Assembly (NCBI RefSeq): GCF_036370855.1
Contig: NC_088099.1
Coordinates: 30,028,501-30,092,500 of the forward strand
Reading direction: 5' to 3'
DNA: 64,000 bases
Source of the DNA: Dromaius novaehollandiae
Lineage: Eukaryota > Chordata > Aves > Casuariiformes > Dromaiidae
The notes under the pieces: model-generated
The model's input: the letters and a program-made list of their open reading frames with translations, nothing else
Database searches by the model: none
Told to the model about the DNA's origin: nothing
In this document: positions 40,687 to 51,560 of the stretch, piece by piece
Numbering within the stretch: the stretch's first letter is position 1
Layout: each line of letters begins with the position of its first letter
Made by a program: the position numbers and the translations under genes

Positions 40687-42011
40687 TTCCCTTTTGGAGA
40701 AAGCTATCTTGAGCAGTCAGTAATCCTTAATCTCTGATTTAAAGCACTTCCATTTGGTAAAGTTTCATTTCTGTTTCAAGCCTGGACCTGTTTAGTTGAA
40801 ACTGTATTTGATACACTTTCTGGATGCCTGTTTTCTGAGTCTGCTTAGGACTTTGCTTCAATATTCTTAAATGCAAGAGAATAAATTTGTTGCTGCTGCA
40901 TCTCTAGATTGTTTTCACACCATGTTTTTGGAAAACAAGAGCTGCATATGGAAAGATGCTCTTTCTACATGCAGGTTACGTGTGGATCATAAAGAGGACT
41001 CTTAATGCAATTAGATGTGTTCGAGACAGATCTGTAAAAGGCCTAAAGTGCTTGAAAAGTAATGTTTTTGAACATTTGAGTTTTTTCTTTGTAAAGGGCA
41101 ACACTTAGAAATAATCAGATAGTGTGTGTTTCATAGCTTAGATGTTGACCTCTGAGGAAGTGTTAAAAAGCACACAGTTTAACGTGGGTAGTGCAATGCT
41201 AAAAGTGAAACTTTAATGTTTCTGGAGGTTCACCCATCTAAAACATAATAAATTTGTCATATGATTTCTTTAAAAAAGAGATAAAAAGGAAAGCAATTTA
41301 GACAATAGGTTCTGTTTTAGAAATTCATATTTTCATCTTTACTTGTTTTTTTCCTATTCAAGGTTTTGCTGCAACATAATAACACTTTTTTAAGTAAAGA
41401 GTTTGGGACTCTCGTAAGAACTCCAGAAATCAGTTATAAGTAGAACATTAACTATCATTAAGATTTTCAGTAAAATAATGAATTGGGAATGGTATATGCA
41501 TGTAACAGTAGACTGCGAAATCTGAAGACCTTTACCTCAGAGAAGATACATGTTTAGTGCCAGACTGAGCTGTTGACTGCGAAATAGTTATTCGTTTTAG
41601 TTTATGTTAATAGTCTTATGGTATGTTCCCAGGCAGAGTTCAGCTGATCAAGTTCAGATTGAAATAGTAAGCGATAACCAAAAAGTTATGGAGCAAATGA
41701 TCAAATAATTGCAAGGCACATTATTTCTTGAAATCTTTACTGGGGCCTTAAACAGGCAAATTGCCATTGATGTGAAGGCTTTTTTTCCCCTCTCTTCCCT
41801 CTGACACCTCTACTTTGCCTTTTTTTCACAGACTTTGCCTGAGGTCCAAAACAGATGTGTGGGGCATAGGGGTAGGCTATCGACCATTTTTCTGATGGTG
41901 TTTTCTTGCTCTGGCTCTGCAAAATGTCTGCTGGAGACTAAAACTGTATTTAGAGGTAAATAGACCTGCTTCAAATGTTGAACTGTTGTTGTGCCCATCA
42001 CCCAGCGCCCG

Positions 42012-42033
42012 CCCCCCCCCCCCCCCCCCCCCC
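42012..42033. repeat. Poly(C) tract of 22
   Basis: An uninterrupted run of 22 C lies 51 bases left of the Tigger element. On the minus strand this is a G tract able in principle to form quadruplex structures. Its length may be affected by sequencing error. Confidence 0.85.
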
Positions 42034-42084
42034 AAAGACCTGGTAGAAAAAGTAATCCTTTCCACAGAATCCCTGAAGAGGTTA

Positions 42085-44457
42085 CAGGCATACCCTGGAG
42101 ATATTGCGGGTTCAGTTCCAGACCACTGCAATAAAGTGAATATTGCAGTAAAGTGAGTCAGAAAATTTTTGGTTTCCCCGTGCATATACATTATGTTTAC
42201 ACTGTACTGTAGTCCATTAAGTGTGCAATAGCATTATGTCTAAAAAATGTACAAACCTTAATTAAAAAATACTTTATTGCTTAAAAAAAAAAAAGCTAAC
42301 CATCATCTGAGCCGTCAGTAAGCTGTAATATTTTTGCTGATGGAGAGTCTTACCTCGATGTTGATGGCTGCTGACTGATCAGGGTGGTGGTTGTTGAAGG
42401 CTGGGGTGGCTGTGGCAATTTCTGAAAATAAGACAACAATGAAGTTTGCTGCATTGATTGACTCTTCCTTTCATGAAGAATTTCTGTAGCGTGTTGCTGT
42501 TTGAAAGCATTTTACCCACAATAGAACTTCTTTCAAAATTTGAGTCAGTCTTCTCAAGCCATGCTGCTGCTTTATCAACTAAGTTTATGTAATATTCTAA
42601 ATCCTTTGTCATTTCAACAGTGTTCACAGCGTCTTTACTAGGAGTAGATTCCATCTCAAGAAGCCACTTTCTTTGCTCTTCCATAAGAAGCAACTCTTCA
42701 TCTGTTTAAATTTTATCATGAGATTGAAGATGTGACTGAATTGCTTCAGGCTCCACTTCTAATTCCAGTTCTCTTGCTATTTTCACCACATCTGCAGTTA
42801 CTTCCTCCACTGAAGTCTCGAACCCCTCAAAGTCATCCACGAGGGTTGGAATCAGCTTTTTCCAAACTCCTGTTAATGTTGATATTTTGACCTCCTCCCA
42901 TGAATCACGAATGATCTTAATGGCATCTAGAATGGTGAAGCCTTTCCAGAAGGTTTTCAATTTACTTTGCCCAGATCCATCAGAGGAATCACTATCTATG
43001 GCAGTTATATCCTTACGAGCTGTATTTCTTAACTTTGACTTTCAAGTCTTACTATTTACTCCTTGATCCGTGGGCTGCAGAATGGATGTTGTGTTAGCAG
43101 GCATGAAAACAACATTAATCTCATTGTACATCCCCATCAGAGCTCTTGGGTGACCAGGTGCATTGTCAATGAGCAATAATATTTTGAAAGGAATCTCTTT
43201 TCTGAGCAGTAGGTCTCAACAGTGGGCTTAAAATATTCAGTAAACCATGTTGTAAACAGATATGCTGTCATCCAAGCTTTGTTCCATTTACAGAGTACAG
43301 GCAGAGTAGACTTAGCATAATTCTTAAGGGCCCTAGGATTTTCGGAATGGTAAATGAGCGCTGGCTTCAACTTAGCCAGGAGCTGTGTTAGCCCCTAATG
43401 AGAGAGTCAGACTGTCCTTTGAAGTCAGGCATTGACTTCTCTCTAGCTATGGAAGTCCTAGATAGCATGTTCTTCCAATATAAGGCTGTTTTGTCTACAT
43501 TGAAAATGTTGTTTAGTGTAGCCACCTGCATCAATTATCTTAGATCTTCTGGATAATTTGCTGCAGCTTCTACATTGGCACTTGCTGCTTCACCTTGCAC
43601 TTTTATTTTAGAGATGGCTTCTTTCCTTAAACTTCATGAATCAACCTCTGCTAGCTTCAGACTTTTTTTTTTCTTCTGCACCTTCTTCACCTCTCTCAGC
43701 CTTCATAGAATCGAAGAGAGTTAGGGCCTTGCTCTGGATTAGGCTTTGGCTCAAGGGAATGTTGTGGCTGGTTTGATCTTCTATCCAGACCACGAGAACT
43801 TTCTCCATATCAGCGATAAGGCTGTTTAGCTTTCTTATCATTCGTGTATTCACTGGAGTAGCACTTCTAATTTCCTTCAAGAGCTTTTCCTTTGCATTCA
43901 CAACTTTGCTAACTGTTTGGTGCAAGAGGCCTAGCTTTTGGCCTGTCTTGGCTTTTGACATGCCTTCCTCACTAAGCTTAATCATTGCTAGCTTTCAATT
44001 TAAAGTGAGAGATGTGCAACTCTTCCTTTCACTTGAACACTTAGAGACCATTTTAGGGTTATTAATTGGCCTAATTTCAGTATTGTGTCTCAGGGAGTAG
44101 GGAGGCCCAAGGAGAGGGAGAGAGGCTGGTTGGTGGAGCAGTCAGAACATAACACAACATCTACTGATTAAGTTTGACATCTTATATGGGCACAGTTGGT
44201 GGCACCCTAAAACTATTACAATAGTAACATCAAAGATTGCTGATCACAGATCACCATAACAGATATAATAATGAAAAAGTTTGGAATATTGTGAGAATTA
44301 CCAAGATGTGACACAGACACAAAGTGAGCACATGCTGTTGGAAAAATGGCACTGACAGACTTGCTTGACACAGGGTTGCCATAAATCTTCGATTTGTAAA
44401 AACCACAATATCTGCAAAGCACAGTAAAGTGAAGCAGAATAAAATGAGATATGCCTG
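42085..44457 (-). mobile_element. Tigger1-like pogo-superfamily DNA transposon, near full length
   Basis: The element starts CAGGCATACC at 42085 and ends GATATGCCTG at 44457, so its termini are inverted repeats. It is flanked by TA on both sides (42083-42084 and 44458-44459), the target duplication of the Tc1/mariner/pogo group. Its 2373 bp is close to the roughly 2.4 kb of Tigger1. The non-coding termini (GGAGATATTGCGGGTTC; TTATGTCTAAAAAATGTACA) and the coding region resemble mammalian Tigger1/TIGD1 as I recall them. The transposase gene lies on the minus strand and is broken, so the copy is inactive. It sits inside GADL1 intron 1 in antisense orientation. Such a well-preserved Tigger1-like copy is unexpected beside sauropsid repeats. 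Confidence 0.92.
42296..44051 (-). pseudogene. Broken Tigger/pogo transposase gene
   Basis: The frame opens with ATG at 44051-44049 (M V S K C S S E R K S) and the matching terminal stop is at 42298-42296 after G-S-D-D-G. The span is equivalent to about 585 codons, near the usual 590. Recognisable in order are the N-terminal helix-turn-helix DNA-binding part ([18 protein letters not shown]), then the DDD catalytic domain. Its three Asp contexts are all visible: [10 protein letters not shown] near 43480-43510, [10 protein letters not shown] near 43145-43175, and QPTDQG near 43060-43080. Breaks include TGA at codon 19 (43997-43995), disruption after an A-rich slip near 43660, a frame change near 43200, a Trp-to-stop change near 42706 and scrambled frames towards the C-terminus. 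It cannot encode a full transposase. Confidence 0.88.
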
Positions 44458-46752
44458 TATTGTAAAGTCAAGGAAGTACTATTATCATATCTCTGTGCAA
44501 CAGTATTAAAAATAGGGCTGATGCAGTTACCCAGGCAAAGCTTTTGCACAGCTCTGATTCTAGTAGAGAGCCCAGGGTAGAGGAGAGCAGAGAGAGGAGT
44601 TGGGGTGGGGGGTGGTGGTTCTTACCCTTCACTGTTTCTTCTCTGGGATATTCCTGTAACCAAGGGAAGCATTAATGTCTGTGTTCTGTGAGAGATACTC
44701 ATTTCCTCCATACAGCTTTTTCAGATCCTGTCCTGTTCTGTAGAGACAAAACACCTGTGATGTACTTGGAGATGAGATGATGAGGCTGAGTTTTCCTGTG
44801 TGTATATTAAACTGTGGTTAGCGCTCAAGGGAGCTATACATGCACCAAAGGGAAAACTGACTCTTGATCCAAAAATAGTCCCTGTTCTATCTGCCCAAAG
44901 AGCTAATATCTTCCCATTCCTTGTTAATACCTGGTGCTTTAAGTCTTCTAAGGTCGACCTACTAGCTTGTGTTTTCAGAAGGAAACCTCTAAGATTTTTT
45001 CAAAGCTGCAATTTCTGTATGATGCCCCTGCTGGGAAGCATGATGGGAAGTGACCTCTCTGATATGCAGGATTTTCCTTCTTTGCTTGTTGAAGATGGAA
45101 TGCTGCTTACCTGCCAGTTCTGTACCTGTACCACATGAACACGTATGCTTCTTCTGTAACAGTGTGGAGAAGGCTGTTTTCTGTTCATCAAAACTTAGCA
45201 TATTTGCCGTTTGGCTTAAAATTAGAAGTAGTTTCAGAAAGGCAGAGGCTGGGTATCTTTTTTGTCGCCAGAATTACGGGAAGCCTGAGGTTCCCTCTTA
45301 TGTTAGAATTTGATCATTTGTTATGTTTGTGCTAATAAGTGGAAGCGAACTAAAGAACTACTGAGTCATCCATAAATACAAGCTGATGGGTTTGACAGAG
45401 TTTCTTTAAGTCAGTGGACCCTCAAAAGTTATCAGCCTTTTTAGGCAGTGTTCCTTTCCTTATGTAGCCTCTTCTACATGGGGAACTGTAATTGTGGTAA
45501 GCACTGTAAATGTGTTTTGTACTGTCCTGTAGTCTTCTGGAAATTCAGTTGTTTGTGTAGACCCATGAAAAAAAATTAGCTTTCTCCTGCACTCTGTAAC
45601 TGGAACAAAAAGCAAAGCAGAAGATAAAGGACGTAGACTTTACCCCTTCAGACATACTTACCCTTTCACCATCCTTGCTGTAGAGGCTGGAGAAAACTCT
45701 CCAAGACAACACTGCCTGGCTTCTTATATTGTAGCTATTCTAGGGAGAGATCAGTGGACAGATGCTCTCTGTAACCCAGTTAATATTGATATGGAAGTTA
45801 CCGCTTCTCCTTTCAGCACTATACTGTTTCAGATGTCTCAGCCTGTTGTCTTGATATCTTTGAAGGTCTCACTTTCCTCTTTATCCTCAAGTTGATTAAA
45901 ATTGGAGTCCTGATCTTGCCTTATGAAATCAATACATGAAATAGATACATGGTTGCCATAGTTGGCTAGTGTCTTACAGACATCTTAGATGAAGTGTACT
46001 TTCAGAAGTAATGTAAAGGAGGAAGTAGTAATGTGTTTAGGGAACATATCAGAAGAGTACATCCCATGGATGAAGGTGAGGGGGAAGAAATACATCATCA
46101 CAGGGGGGAAGTGATAATCTGCACACCAAATTGCTGTAATAGGTGAATGAGGTCACTTAATAGGATAAAGGTGGAAAGGAGCGGAACACAGGTATGTGAT
46201 ATTGACAGCAGTCTGGAGAGGTTTTATCTTTGTGGAGTGGAAAAAGGGGTCAGCGAAACAATATGAGAAGGATGCAGGCAGCTCAGAGCAATAGAACTGG
46301 CTGGTAGGAAGGAGCAGCATAAGGATATAGGAAAAGAAGCTGGGAATTATTTCACTGAAAAAAAGGGGAATGGAAGGGATGATATGTGAAAGGAAGTGTT
46401 TTCAACTAAGAAGAATGCCTCTTGTCTCACGCTCTCTCTATTTATCCACCTGTACTGTGTTCTAGGGCAGAACTGTATTTTCCTCTGTGTTTGGAAGGTG
46501 CCATGCATGCTTTTGTATGCTGCAGAAAGTAGATAGCATACAGTAGGCCATTATTGGGTATATAATAACAGTCTAGATTTAAAGTAATAGAAGTAGCTTT
46601 TCTGTCTGTAAAGATGCTTCCACCAAAATCTGAGATGTGAAATGTCCATGTGAGTTTTTTCCTCTAGTAAATAATTAGCAATGAGAGAATATTTTCTAGT
46701 TTATGATTAGTCAGCTGGGCCTCACTCTAATGGAGAGTTATTTATCTTACAG

Positions 46753-46922
46753 TTGGTATTTACAAACAGGAGATGCTCCAGAAGAAGAATGCTGTCTTAG
46801 TGGATGGGGTTGTCCTAAATGGTCCAATAATAGACTCTGAAGCAGGACAGAAGTTTGTGGAAGAGGCCTGTAAGATTATAATGGAAGAAGTAATCCAGAA
46901 AGCTAATGATGTAACAGAGAAG
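46753..46922 (+). CDS. GADL1: GADL1 exon 2
   Basis: This exon encodes residues 3 (completed) to 59, starting with TT in phase 1 after acceptor CTTACAG and ending AAG before donor GTAAAG in phase 0. It contains GIYKQEMLQKKNAVLVDGVV (20 residues), the hallmark GADL1 N-terminal segment, and ends in ANDVTEK, aligning with the human DVNEK/VCEW exon boundary from memory. This part precedes the PLP fold and contributes to dimer contacts in the family. Confidence 0.93.
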
Positions 46923-47818
46923 GTAAAGTCTTTGTTTTTGAAAATTTGTAACAGATATAATGAGCCATAAATCTGATTTTTCTAAGCTGTATTTTATTGC
47001 ACTTTAAAATGCATCGAAATTGCTTTTAATGTGTCTGGCTCTGAAATGAAAAGAGATGCTTCCAAATCAAAAAAGGTCACATTATAGAACCATCTAATAA
47101 CATAATTAGCATACATATTTGCAAGAAAACTTTTTTTAATCTCAAAGTACAATGGTCACTTTGAGTTGACAAATGGATGCAGTTTTTTTTGTTTTGGCGG
47201 GGGGTGGTGGTGGTGTTTGTTTCTTTATTCCTTAGGAGTAAACTATATTAGAGAAGGAGGAACAGTGGATGTGGCACCACTGTGGAAGGGCAACATTATG
47301 AGCTTCCTCTGGGTTTCATGGAACCCCTGCTTACACGGGTATATTTGGAGAGGTGCTGAAATGAAGTGCTCTTGCCTGGGTGTGTGCACTGGTTGCTCTC
47401 ACCCCTTGGTAGAACAGCATCTGAAAATGCTGGGCCTTCAGCTAAGGACAGAATTTGACTGCAGGGCTTTTGCTCCTAGCTAGGATATACAAACTATGAG
47501 TGCGGTAGCTTGGTGTTCAGGTTCCAAGCTGACTTTTTCACATCCCAGCATGCCAACAGGCACACCTTCTCCTCCCAGTCTTCTCCTTCCAGCCCTCCCC
47601 ACCCCAATTCTTATTCAAGGTCAGGGGATGCCTGAGACATTATAAAACTTGAGATCCCAATTAGACTGTTTTACTAGAGATCTTCTGGTGGCATGCTGTG
47701 CTCCAATGGGCAGTTTTCTGAAACCAGTGCTGACTGTGATGCTTATGTAGTACCTTTATAACTCTTCCTCTTGGCTAACCAGTTCATTACTGGTGTCTTC
47801 CCCCCTCCCCATCATTAG
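46923..47818 (+). other. GADL1 intron 2
   Basis: An 896-bp GT-AG intron. A 105-codon frame at 47166-47483 starts near a G/T-rich simple stretch (47180-47220) and has no recognisable content. Nothing else noted. Confidence 0.8.
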
Positions 47819-47945
47819 GTTTGTGAATGGCGGGCCCCTGAAACACTGAAAATGATTCTTGATTTGGAAATGAGGGACACCGGAGAATCTCATCAGAAGC
47901 TCTTGCAACTCTGCCAAGATGTTATCCAATACAGCGTCAAAACCA
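47819..47945 (+). CDS. GADL1: GADL1 exon 3
   Basis: After acceptor ATCATTAG the exon reads V-C-E-W-R-A-P-E-T-L-K and ends I-Q-Y-S-V-K-T plus one base (phase 1) before donor GTAGGA. It covers residues 60 to part of 102. The WR.PE and DLEMRDTGE segments are characteristic of the CSAD/GADL1/GAD group near the start of the pyridoxal-dependent decarboxylase domain. Confidence 0.93.
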
Positions 47946-49686
47946 GTAGGAATTTGATTTCTAGTGATGTATTTTGTTCTACACTAATGCTGGAAGGCAG
48001 GATAATTTATACAAAGTTTTGTTACCTTTCAGGAAACCAGAGGTGTGAGTGTGTGTTTTCTGCCTGTGTATACACATATGCAAGCATGTGGTTGTGCTTC
48101 AGCTGTTTGAATGCTTGTCACCAGAGGTGTCTGTGGTTGACTGGAATGTGTAATCGTGGCAAACCAATCAAAAACTAATTCCTGTAGTGCTTAAGCATTA
48201 ACATTAATGGTAGATTCAGCCACTCTGAAGTCTTGTGAAAGTTCTCTAGATGGATATGATATAAGTTTAGCAGAACAGACAGGAGAAGGACCACTGTGTG
48301 TGACTTTCTGCTGTCTGAGTAATAAGGAGTAAAGTCACCATCACTGCCCTTACACAAATAAGGGTGCATTTTTAGCAGTGATTACTCTACATTTACTGTT
48401 GCTCTCTGTTGAGCAGGACTCTTATAGGGCATTAATTTGCTGATAGACAGCAATTCCTGTTCCAGATAGTGTGAGAAGAATATGCAGTATTTCAGAGACT
48501 GTACATGATATCTTTGCAGGATTAGCGCTCTACAGCTAACCTTTCTGCAGCATGTACTGTATAATTAGATCTTAGCAAAAAGAGATGCATAACATCTGTT
48601 CAGGAAATAGTGTAGTGTATCAGAAGCTTAGGATTTCAAATGCATAGCTTAGGCTGTATTTTGAAAAGTGTGAAGGACCTCTGATATAATTAGTTGCCCA
48701 TTTCCTGTGTTTGTTCCCTGCCATAGTCACTGTTACTACAAGATAAAACCATAAAATAACTTTGAGAGTGAATGGACACCTCTGAAATCTACTGAACGGT
48801 AACATTACTAATCTAAAGGATCAGTGACTAATTATATGCAGGTAGCATTACTGAGGTACGGGAAGATGTTCTGTTTCTTACTTCTGTAAATTGTCTTCAA
48901 ATTTTTATTTGTTACATTATGTCACCCTAGAAGGGACATTAAAAATAGAAAAATACGCTTTGCACATAGTTTTTAATATAAGTAGAAACATTTATGAAAG
49001 CCTCAGTTATAATATGCATTAAGTCACACAGCTTACCCTCTTCTGCATGTAAAAATACCATGCTGTGGGTTAAAATTTGATTAGCGACCCTGTTGCTGAA
49101 CTGACTTGCTTTAATAGTCAGCAATAGACTAGAATTCTTTCATAGCTTAGTTATATTACAGTGTTTCAAGGCAATTAGACACTTTGTATGAAATTCTCAT
49201 GTTAAGTCTACAGCAAGATTTTCCAAACTCCTTTACTGCCTCACTCTGTCAATTTTCAGACGTTTGTGGGGATCACAGGCAGAGCTGCCTAGAATTGGCA
49301 GGTTCCTGTGTTCTGAAGCTTAGCAAAATTTGGCTGAATGTCCATCATGGTCTCTACAGACCATAGTTAGAAGCCACTGCACGTATTCAGTTGTTGATCA
49401 CTTTCTTTTTTTAATTTTTAAAATTTATAAACAACCTACATTCATTCTGTACACTAACAACATCTCTCCTTGTTTTGGGACCACAAAACGCTTTTAAATT
49501 TTACTTTCAAAAGACTGTCTAACCTAGGAAAAGGAAAGCAGGTCCAGAAAATACTGAGCAAATGATGGAATGAATTGTTGTGCTTTGCAGAGATCTATGT
49601 TCAGCTGAGAGGGCTTGTGATATGTTCTCTTTTCATGTTTATATGTATATTCTATCAATGCTTGCTTTTCATGCTTACATTTTCAG
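47946..49686 (+). other. GADL1 intron 3
   Basis: A 1741-bp GT-AG intron. It carries a 20-base word at 48795-48814 that recurs exactly in intron 8 (59352-59371). No named repeat recognised. Confidence 0.8.
48795..48814 (+). repeat. 20-mer shared with GADL1 intron 8
   Basis: AACGGTAACATTACTAATCT occurs here and, identically, at 59352-59371. Flanks differ. It contains AACGGT, a MYB-type core. Significance is unknown. Confidence 0.6.
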
Positions 49687-49777
49687 GTCATCCAAGATTT
49701 TTCAATCAGCTATATGCTGGAATAGATTATTACTCGTTAGTGGCTCGTTTCATTACAGAAGCACTGAACCCAAGTGT
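49687..49777 (+). CDS. GADL1: GADL1 exon 4
   Basis: Acceptor TTTTCAG is followed by GT, which completes a Ser codon, then HPRFFNQLYAGIDYYSLVAR and FITEALNPS. The exon ends in phase 2 before donor GTAAGT. It covers residues 102 to 132. HPRFFNQLYAG is the strongly conserved active-site entry segment of GAD-family decarboxylases; the Asn-Gln-Leu run contacts substrate in related enzymes. Confidence 0.95.
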
Positions 49778-50487
49778 GTAAGTGTACTTTGTCATCTTGG
49801 TGATGCATCGAACATGCTTTTTGGAATTGCAGCCTTTTTTTTTTCCTCTTCTCCTGATTTGTTTTCAGCGTTACAGAGGAGGTAGGAATTATGCAGGAAT
49901 CTGGGAAATAAAATGGTCTGGATTGGCTGAATATCTCACCAGAAACTTGGCAAAGCAGATGAGGCCTTTTTTTCTAGTTTGTGAGGTGGGGTTTAAGAGG
50001 AAAGATCTGTGTGTGGTTTCCCCCCTCCCCCAGCTCTTTTAAACCTAGACTTTTTTCTAACTTAGTGAATAAAAATGAATTTATCAAACTTATTCAAGTG
50101 CTTATTTCTTTTGAAGCACTCTGCACAGTCGAATGCAAATGCTTACTTGTCTACAGTTTACTTGCAGATATAAAGCCTAAACAAAAATGTAACTGTTGCT
50201 TGCAATAGGTTAATAAAGCTGAAATTTAAGCATGTGACCTACATTAAAATCCAACTGACACTTCCACTGTCGAAGGAATATGTCAATGTGATGCTGTCAG
50301 GAACTGAGCAATCGCTCTACTGCGTCACATCCATAGAATATTTAGTTTAGAGTTTTACTGCTGATGGTCGTCAGCTTTTGATATATCAGAGAAAGGTGCA
50401 AGAAAACCTCTTTACTTAATTTTAGCAGCATTCTGTGGCGGGGGTTCTGTAGTCTTAATACCAATAATGATGCTTTTGTTTGTTCAG
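49778..50487 (+). other. GADL1 intron 4
   Basis: A 710-bp intron from GTAAGT to TTGTTCAG. No repeat or exon recognised. Confidence 0.8.
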
Positions 50488-50594
50488 ATATACATATGAA
50501 GTATCTCCTGTATTTCTGTTAGTGGAAGAAGTGGTCATCAAGAAAATGATTGAGTTCATAGGCTGGGAAGAAGGTGATGGCATATTTAATCCAG
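50488..50594 (+). CDS. GADL1: GADL1 exon 5
   Basis: The first base completes a Val codon, followed by [20 protein letters not shown] and [15 protein letters not shown], with phase 1 at donor GTAAGA. It covers residues 132 to 168. The Y-T-Y-E-V-S-P-V-F block and the G-D-G-I-F-N-P-G-G approach to the PLP-phosphate loop are family hallmarks. Confidence 0.95.
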
Positions 50595-51444
50595 GTAAGA
50601 ACAGCTCAGATTTTCAACCTGAGTTATAAACCAGCAGATACAGTAATTCTATGAGCATTTGATTCATGTAGAATATTTTGAAAATGCATGCAAAATCCAG
50701 TGATGCACAGATAAAACTATTTCATCCAGGCTCTTCTAATGTGTTTCTAGTAATAATTCTATAAATCTTATCAGCAGCTGAATGAAAACACTTCTACACT
50801 GAAAAATAATTATATGAATACTAATTCTTTGTAACTGAAGCCCTTCCTGATCTTATTAACAACAAGAGCAACAGCTTTACTGGCCTGAGTCATTGATTGA
50901 CAGACAGGGAGCTGATTAAAGTACCAGGTGTCAACCAGTGGTGTGTGAAGGCACTCTGTATCCTCTCTATCAGCTGTGGGTGCCAGTTTATCTTAGTGGG
51001 AGCATCAGGAGATTAACTCCTTTGAATGTAACTGTGTTTTGAAACTCTGAGACCTGGTTGCTCAAGAGATTTCTTCTGCTCCCTAAGGTACAGCCACAGT
51101 TGAGCTCAGCACAGGTGGTTGAGCTGGCATTGCTTCAGTATAAATCAGAGGGGGCTCTGAAGGGTATTCTCTGTCAGGGTGGACAGAGGTCACAGTTCTT
51201 ACCTCTTTGGAAAGCATCCCCGAAGAGGGTTCAAACCCACTCTGTTTTCATGCATGCTGTAGAGCCCAAAGTTTCTCTCTTTTCTGTAGGCTTTTGTGGG
51301 GGAAGTAAGCTATGATGGATGTGTCTCTAGGCTAATTCTATGATCGATCAGCAAAAGAATAAATTAAAAATAAATCAGGCTGTCAGATGGAGGATGGGTG
51401 CCAGGACTGTTTAATTAATATGTTGTTTGTGTCTCTTTCTGCAG
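50595..51444 (+). other. GADL1 intron 5
   Basis: An 850-bp intron ending CTTTCTGCAG. The stretch 50870-51300 is less AT-rich and holds an 85-codon frame (51058-51315) with no recognisable content, probably chance or an undetected old repeat. Confidence 0.8.
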
Positions 51445-51560
51445 GTGGCTCTGTTTCTAATATGTATGCTATGAACTTAGCTAGGTATAAATTTTGTCCT
51501 GAAATAAAGGAAAAAGGGCTTTCAGGCTTGCCAAGACTGGTCCTGTTCACTTCAGAAGAG
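51445..51560 (+). CDS. GADL1: GADL1 exon 6
   Basis: GT completes the Gly codon started in exon 5, giving [14 protein letters not shown]. This is the conserved loop that holds the PLP phosphate in group II decarboxylases. The exon continues [18 protein letters not shown] and ends in phase 0 at donor GTAAAA. It covers residues 168 to 206. Confidence 0.95.

Larger units (their letters stand above)
32780..46752 (+). other. GADL1 intron 1 (proposed), about 14 kb
   Basis: It is bounded by the putative exon 1 donor GTAACC and the exon 2 acceptor TTATCTTACAG. It contains homopolymer runs (T at about 33139-33155 and 36091-36106), a MIR-like fragment near 37.9 kb, a 72-bp palindromic element at 40615-40686, a poly(C) tract at 42012-42033 and the Tigger element at 42085-44457. 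Apart from these, no exon or named element was recognised; the open frames within it (for example 37292-37597, 44800-45138) look non-coding. Confidence 0.5.

Noticed and set aside
47166..47483. 105-codon open frame in GADL1 intron 2 as an alternative exon
   Set aside because: Not flanked by in-phase splice sites consistent with exons 2 and 3, and GADL1 peptides are continuous without it.
51227..51238. GGGTTCAAACCC, like a tRNA B-box
   Set aside because: No matching A-box, acceptor stem or cloverleaf could be laid out around it.
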